From a virus, in IMG/VR virus record IMGVR_UViG_3300008963_000031, positions 1-24,604 of that record: 24,604 nt of DNA; one strand, written 5' to 3'. Made by a program: the position numbers and the translations under genes. The notes beneath the pieces are model-generated. The model saw only the letters and a list, made by a program, of their open reading frames with translations. It was not told the origin of the DNA and made no database searches. Shown here piece after piece: positions 20,388 through 24,604 of this stretch. Position 1 is the first letter of the stretch, and each line of letters starts with the position of its first letter.

Positions 20388-20733
20388 AAATCAAACTGAA
20401 TCAAAAGCACTACCAGAAAACGAAGCACTGAAAATTCTAGATGCTTTTGCTAACAAAAATGAAATTACAGTGCCGTTGGTTATGAATGGCCAAATGCTAC
20501 ATGAAGGCATCAAATTTGACGTACCACTAGAACGCTATAACAAGTTCTTAAATGACAGTCAGAGTGGCAAACAATCTGTAACAGCGATCGCTAAAAACTT
20601 TCTGGTCGATATTGTTTGCGATGAACACAAAGACTTCTTAGTTAAAGCGCTACGTGTAAAAGGCGTTTTGAACTTCTTTATGGACAAAGTAACTAGCCAA
20701 GCACAACCGAACTTTGGTGAAACACTGGACTAA
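20377..20733 (+). CDS. Tail assembly chaperone (E-like)
   Basis: 118 residues from the ATG at 20377, with AAGGA eight bases upstream in the Rz1 end. It contains EITVPLVMNGQMLHEGIKFDV and YNKFLNDSQSGK, as in phage tail assembly chaperones of the TAC type, and a helical end. It should bind the tape measure during tail building. The -1 frame opens at 20721 and continues to 20921 without a normal start codon, so a longer frameshifted form is expected, as in other tailed phages. Confidence 0.8.
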   Translation: MSNKNQTESKALPENEALKILDAFANKNEITVPLVMNGQMLHEGIKFDVPLERYNKFLNDSQSGKQSVTAIAKNFLVDIVCDEHKDFLVKALRVKGVLNFFMDKVTSQAQPNFGETLD

Positions 20734-20921
20734 TCACCGCTCTAGCTGAATCACATAAGAAAAATCGAGTCAGCCAGTTGCTAGCATTGAGGCGGCATTA
20801 TCTGCCCCATGAAAAGGATGATATTGATAATTTAGCTAGGGCGATTTGGTTAGACGAACATCATCAAGAATTGTTAGCAATGGCTGTAAATAAGGGAATC
20901 GCTAAATCCTTTGGTAAATAG
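20721..20921 (+). CDS. Frameshift extension of the tail chaperone (E'-like)
   Basis: The -1 frame is open from just after a TGA at 20718-20720 to a TAG at 20919-20921. It gives about 66 extra codons, reading for example ITALAESHKKNRVSQLLALRR, then LPHEKDDIDNLARAIW and HQELLAMAVNKGIAKSF. The first ATG, GTG or TTG is deep inside and lacks a ribosome site, so the frame must be entered by slippage between 20721 and 20733, before the TAA of the shorter form. No canonical X-XXY-YYZ heptamer is visible there (the bases are GAAACACTGGACTAA). Context and the helical, basic product strongly suggest an E-E' type fusion. Confidence 0.65.
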   Translation, partial: NTGLITALAESHKKNRVSQLLALRRHYLPHEKDDIDNLARAIWLDEHHQELLAMAVNKGIAKSFGK

Positions 20922-20932
20922 TAGGTGCAACA

Positions 20933-21598
20933 ATGAATGATGATCTATACAACGAAATCCTACAAAACGGTCTAGGGCTAAACAGCCCTAGCCTTGATCT
21001 AACTTCCGGCGCTATCACTACGCTTAATGATGCAAACGCCGCTGTAGATTCTTTACCTATTGCAGTACCGCCAGCTGACGGCGTAACACAAGAACTGGTA
21101 GACGAAACCCACGCCGCTATCAATTCCGCAACGCTTGTTATGACCGATGCACAAAGCCAAATGCAAACCAACCTAGATAACATGTTCGCCACTATAAATA
21201 GCGCTTCAGGTGTTAACCGCCTTGAAGACGTTAGCGGTTGTTCCAACCTAACGAACGCAACCGGCACACTCACGGGCGAAGCCGACGAGTTTATAAATGG
21301 CATCAACTCTACAGCACAACAACAAATTGATGCTATCAACGACTATTTAGCCGGCACTATCGACACGGAGCAGTTAACGCAAATTCTAGATAGTTTAAAT
21401 AGCACCTACGACACATACGAAACCCAATTTAAAACCCTGTTGGATAACGAGTTAGCCTTAATCAACGACATGACCAACAAACTAAAGTCTTCCAGCCTAG
21501 CGAAAAGCGTAGAGCTTCTTTGGTCTGACCCTTGCGCCCAAGCAATTTTAGATCAAACGCTATCACCAGAGATTAAGGACATTTTAAATGGCGGCTAA
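20933..21598 (+). CDS. Putative tail-associated virion protein
   Basis: 221 residues from the ATG at 20933, with AGGTG upstream. Ser/Thr/Asn/Ala-rich, mostly helical, no membrane span. Two central cysteines at most (SGCSN and DPCAQ), with an INSTAQQQIDAINDYLAG helix region and an acidic early half. It lies between the tail chaperone and the tape measure and overlaps the latter by 11 bp. HP1-like phages carry a gene of similar size at this place, so a tail component or tape-measure partner is likely. No named domain recognised. Confidence 0.65.
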   Translation: MNDDLYNEILQNGLGLNSPSLDLTSGAITTLNDANAAVDSLPIAVPPADGVTQELVDETHAAINSATLVMTDAQSQMQTNLDNMFATINSASGVNRLEDVSGCSNLTNATGTLTGEADEFINGINSTAQQQIDAINDYLAGTIDTEQLTQILDSLNSTYDTYETQFKTLLDNELALINDMTNKLKSSSLAKSVELLWSDPCAQAILDQTLSPEIKDILNGG

Positions 21599-23534
21599 TC
21601 AACTGAGTTATACCGTTTGGCTAAATGACCGAACGCAAAAAGGCTTTAAGTCCATTCAAAAAAACATGAATGGCCTAAAGTCGATGGCTAACCAAGTTAA
21701 CCAGGCTTGGACATCGGTTGGTGTTGGCATGGCTGGCGTTTGGGGTACAGGTATGGCCTTCGATGGCCTAACTAAACCGGCGCGAGAAATGGACGCGGCA
21801 CGCGGCGAGCTAATGTCATTGCTCGATGACAACGGAATGCAAACCGCTGACATTGTGCAGAATCAAGCAATGGACTTTTCCGAACGTTACGGTAAAAGCG
21901 CCGCTGAGTTTGTGCGCGCCTCTTATGATATTCAATCTGCTATCGATGGTTTGAGCGCTGACAACTTAGCATCGTTTACCAACGCATCAGGCGTTCTGGC
22001 CACAGCAACCAAAGCAGACACAGCAACCATTACAAATTACATGGGCACCATGTACGGCATTTTCCAAAAAAATGCGAATGCGATGGGTAAGGATAAATGG
22101 GTAGAACAAATAGCTGGCCAAACTGCAACCGCTGTAAAAATGTTCAAAACAACAGGTAACGCAATGAATGAGGCTTTCGCTGGTCTTGGTGCACGAGGCG
22201 CTAACCAAAACATCAGCGCAGCTGAGCAGTTCGCCGTTCTTGGTACGTTGCAATCCTCACTAGGCGGCAGTGTTGCTGGTACGGCCTACGCTGGCTTTTT
22301 GGACGCCTTACCGAACGCGCAAAAAGTGTTAGGTTTAGATTTTGCCGGCGCAGACGGTAAAGCTCTAGGCATGATAGATATCATCGATAAGATCAAAGGT
22401 AAGTTAGGCGACAACTTAGGCGTCGAACAAACCGGCATATTAACAAAGGCATTCGGTACTAATGCCGCTGCGGTAATACAAGGACTATGGGATAAAACCG
22501 ACTCGCTAAAAGGTAGCATCGAATCACTGAATAATGTTACTGGCATGGAAAAAGCGATCACGATGGCGCAAAGCATTGCCGACCCATACGAACAACTAGC
22601 ACAAGCAGCTAATAACGTTCGTGTTGTTTTTGGCCAAGCGTTAAGCGGTTCATTGCAACCATTTATTAACTACATGATTTCCGGCGCGCAGACTTTAAGG
22701 CGCTGGATAACCTTATTCCCTAATTTAACCAAACTAGCCGGTTATATGACTATTGGCATAGCAGCACTCGCCGCCACGATGTCAATTTTAGCCGTTATTA
22801 CGGGTATCACTACATTAGCTTGGACTGGATTAAAAGCAACATGGATAGCAACCAAGTTTGTAGCTAAGGGGCTTTGGAGTGTTTTAACGTTCCTACCAAA
22901 ACTTCTTATCTCTCTCACTATGGCCACGGTTCGCTCTACCGCGGCGACCTGGGCGGCTAATGCGGCCTGGACGGTACTTAATCTTATCTGGAAAGGCAGC
23001 AAGTTTTTAATAGGCGGCTTAGTCGGTGGTGTTATGGGATTAGGTCGAATGCTAATTTCAGTGATTCCGGCCGTGTGGGGCGTTGGCTCTGCATTTATCG
23101 CAACTATCGGTTGGATACCACTATTAATCGTTGGTGTTATTGCCGCCGTTGCCGCTCTTTGGGCGTATTGGGATGACTTCTCAGCCTGGTTTGTTAGCGC
23201 TTGGGATTCTGTGATTGGTTGGTTTAACAAAGCCTGGGAAGCGGCGCTAGGTTGGCTAGTTGATGCTATGAGCGAAGTTTCTAGCTGGTTTAGTGACGAA
23301 GAAGCGGCACTAAACGTAACAAGCAGACAAGAGCAGCTTAACGAACACTTACCGCAGGTAAACCGAACCACTGACGCAACACAAGCGCAACCGGTAGCCG
23401 GCGACTACATCACAAATGCAATGAAATCAGCCACAACCAACAACACTAACAGCATTGGCCAAGTGAGCATTTATCCTCAGCAGTTCACTGACCCTAACGC
23501 AATCAACAATATGTTTATGAGGTTCTCATCATGA
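21588..23534 (+). CDS. T: Tape measure protein (gpT-like)
   Basis: 648 residues, with AAGGA eight bases before the ATG. The N-terminal 330 residues match the phage tape-measure core: SYTVWLNDRTQKGFKSI, then MDAARGELMSLLDD, AADIVQ-type helices, ETASFVRASYD-like segment, TATAVKMFKTTGNAMNEAFAGLG. Hydrophobic segments follow at about 380-530 (LAGYMTIGIAALAATMSILAVI, then GSAFIATIGWIPLLIVGVIAAV), with a Trp-rich amphipathic region (YWDDFSAWFVSAWDSVIGWF). The length sets the tail length: 648 residues predicts a tail of roughly 100 nm using the usual 0.15 nm per residue. Shorter than P2 gpT (815). Confidence 0.92.
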   Translation: MAANQLSYTVWLNDRTQKGFKSIQKNMNGLKSMANQVNQAWTSVGVGMAGVWGTGMAFDGLTKPAREMDAARGELMSLLDDNGMQTADIVQNQAMDFSERYGKSAAEFVRASYDIQSAIDGLSADNLASFTNASGVLATATKADTATITNYMGTMYGIFQKNANAMGKDKWVEQIAGQTATAVKMFKTTGNAMNEAFAGLGARGANQNISAAEQFAVLGTLQSSLGGSVAGTAYAGFLDALPNAQKVLGLDFAGADGKALGMIDIIDKIKGKLGDNLGVEQTGILTKAFGTNAAAVIQGLWDKTDSLKGSIESLNNVTGMEKAITMAQSIADPYEQLAQAANNVRVVFGQALSGSLQPFINYMISGAQTLRRWITLFPNLTKLAGYMTIGIAALAATMSILAVITGITTLAWTGLKATWIATKFVAKGLWSVLTFLPKLLISLTMATVRSTAATWAANAAWTVLNLIWKGSKFLIGGLVGGVMGLGRMLISVIPAVWGVGSAFIATIGWIPLLIVGVIAAVAALWAYWDDFSAWFVSAWDSVIGWFNKAWEAALGWLVDAMSEVSSWFSDEEAALNVTSRQEQLNEHLPQVNRTTDATQAQPVAGDYITNAMKSATTNNTNSIGQVSIYPQQFTDPNAINNMFMRFSS

Positions 23535-23851
23535 GCGATTCTATTTACAGAGACCTGTTGATTGTTGGGGAAGATGTTGTGCTCGATGTCGGTAGAAACC
23601 CAATCATAACGACAGACCGAAGCGTTATTGCTCAAGATATTAAACATGCCATTTTAGAAAGTGGGCTTGCAGTCCAGCTGGTAGCAGAACGCAGCCCCTC
23701 AGAAATAGCCGATGTAGAGCGACAAATCATTCTACTGGCCGAAGATGATATCCGAGTAATACCAGGCACCGGCAAAATTCAGATGATACAAGAAAAACGA
23801 CTGCTTACCGCTAGAAGCTATGAATTTGGAGTAATTGAAGCATGGCTATGA
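23531..23851 (+). CDS. Baseplate protein, DUF2590 (W-like)
   Basis: 106 residues from the ATG at 23531, overlapping the tape measure stop as ATGA. Pattern: IYRDLLIVGEDVVLDVGRNP, TTDRSVIAQDIKHAILESGL, then LLAEDDIRVIPGTGKIQMI. This matches DUF2590 proteins of HP1-type phages, which are shortened relatives of the gp25/GpW baseplate wedge family. It precedes J, as W does in P2. Confidence 0.82.
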   Translation: MSDSIYRDLLIVGEDVVLDVGRNPIITTDRSVIAQDIKHAILESGLAVQLVAERSPSEIADVERQIILLAEDDIRVIPGTGKIQMIQEKRLLTARSYEFGVIEAWL

Positions 23852-24604
23852 CCGACGACCCACAAAAAGACTTTGAGCAAGCCGTCAAGAACGCCGGCAC
23901 ACCGACGACCGAAGAAGAGGTCAAGGAGCTATTTAAGCAAGAAAATATAGATCAAGGTGCGTTGATTAATAATGATTCTGAGATGTCCCCATTTTGGCGC
24001 CTCATTGAATCCATTGTAACAAAGGCGTACTTCTGGTTGCTTAATGCTTTGCTTAAATTGGTACTTCCTCAATCGTTCGTTAAGACTGCGACTGGCCGAT
24101 TTGTGGATCTTTATCTTTGGTCAGTCAACCTGACACGCAAAGAGGCCAGCAAAGCAAAAGGTTACGTCATCTTTGAACGCGAACCTGACGCCCCAGAAAT
24201 AACGCTTCCAGCTGGTTTTACTATTAGCACTGAACAAATCAACGGCGTTGTTTATCGCTTGGTTGTACCGGATGAAATTATTTTGCCAGCAGCCGAAGAA
24301 TCATTTTCTGTTGATTGTATTGCGGAGAAAGCCGGCGATGACTACAACCTAGCAGGGTTCTATTACCAAATCCCACAAACCGCCTTACCTGGTTTAATTC
24401 GAGTTTATAACCCCGACGATTGGCTAACCGAACCTGGCCAAGATGAAGAGGAAGACGACGACGCAAAAGAACGTTACCGCTCAGCTTACCAAAGTGTTTC
24501 TGGTTGGTTTATCGATGACAAATACAAACTCATTATGTCCGAGTTTGGCGGAGTAAAAACAGACCAGATTTATATCGAACATGGGGCGCCACGCGGAGCC
24601 GGTA
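23842..24604 (+). CDS. J: Baseplate J-like protein, 5' part
   Basis: The frame opens with two ATGs (23842 and 23848) overlapping the previous stop and runs off the window end; 254 codons are visible. After an acidic N-terminus and a helix (YFWLLNALLKLVLPQSF) comes GRFVDLYLWSVNLTRKEASKAKG, then strands PAGFTISTEQINGVVYRL and AEKAGDDYNLAGF. An acidic EEDDDAKERYR turn leads into the conserved helix with a Trp. This is the Baseplate_J pattern (contractile-tail baseplate wedge). Tail fibre genes would be expected beyond the window. Confidence 0.88.
   Translation, partial: MAMTDDPQKDFEQAVKNAGTPTTEEEVKELFKQENIDQGALINNDSEMSPFWRLIESIVTKAYFWLLNALLKLVLPQSFVKTATGRFVDLYLWSVNLTRKEASKAKGYVIFEREPDAPEITLPAGFTISTEQINGVVYRLVVPDEIILPAAEESFSVDCIAEKAGDDYNLAGFYYQIPQTALPGLIRVYNPDDWLTEPGQDEEEDDDAKERYRSAYQSVSGWFIDDKYKLIMSEFGGVKTDQIYIEHGAPRGAG

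Noticed and set aside
1-24604. tRNA or other structural RNA genes
   Set aside because: I saw no cloverleaf-like segment or CCA-ended acceptor stem in the non-coding regions.

Overview
The window reads as part of a temperate tailed phage of a marine-type gammaproteobacterium, most plausibly Vibrionaceae. This guess rests on moderate-to-low GC and on the closest recognisable gene set, which is that of the HP1/K139 branch of the P2 family (DUF2586 sheath, DUF2597 tube, DUF2590 baseplate genes). The host assignment is inference. No integrase, tRNA or chromosomal housekeeping gene is visible. Instead there is an IncFII-type replication initiator and a ParA plus ribbon-helix-helix partition pair. 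I therefore read the element as a phage-plasmid: a P2-family virion on a self-replicating, partitioned circular prophage.

Layout. 1-348: 3' end of an unrecognised gene. 399-2068: four small minus-strand genes of unknown role, interspersed with GCAATGC/GCATTAC repeats. 2087-2457: non-coding. 2458-3031: two overlapping minus-strand genes, one HTH-like with a Cys/His cluster. 3032-3647: non-coding, with three hairpins that share a CTTG loop (oriT-like), a 12-bp tandem repeat and a terminator. 3648-5477: replication/immunity core, with RepA and a YdaS/Cro-like protein on the minus strand facing away from a CI-like repressor on the plus strand. 5734-8340: plus-strand block with ogr (late activator), parA, a parG-like gene and five small unknown genes, closed by a terminator. 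8354-12355: minus-strand late operon with terminase P, portal Q, a zinc-finger-like protein, a holin-like protein and a membrane protein. 12493-24604: plus-strand late operon with scaffold/protease O, capsid N (with an extra Ig-like domain), M, L, R, S, sheath, tube, holin, endolysin, Rz/Rz1, tail chaperone with a probable -1 frameshift product, a structural protein, tape measure, a W-like baseplate protein and the start of J.

How it fits together. The CI-like/Cro-like switch sits directly upstream of repA, so the lysogeny decision and plasmid replication probably share a control region. Ogr is expected to turn on the two divergent late operons, whose shared intergenic region contains a perfect 17-bp-arm palindrome. 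The partition pair has a repeat-rich leader, and its motifs recur near 350-400 and 1834-1891, which makes those sites candidate centromere or operator sites. P2-type terminases are known to act on closed circular monomers, which would suit a prophage that lives as a plasmid.

Limits. All protein calls come from reading translations and recalling families, with no searches. Numbers such as start sites were worked out by hand from the sequence.
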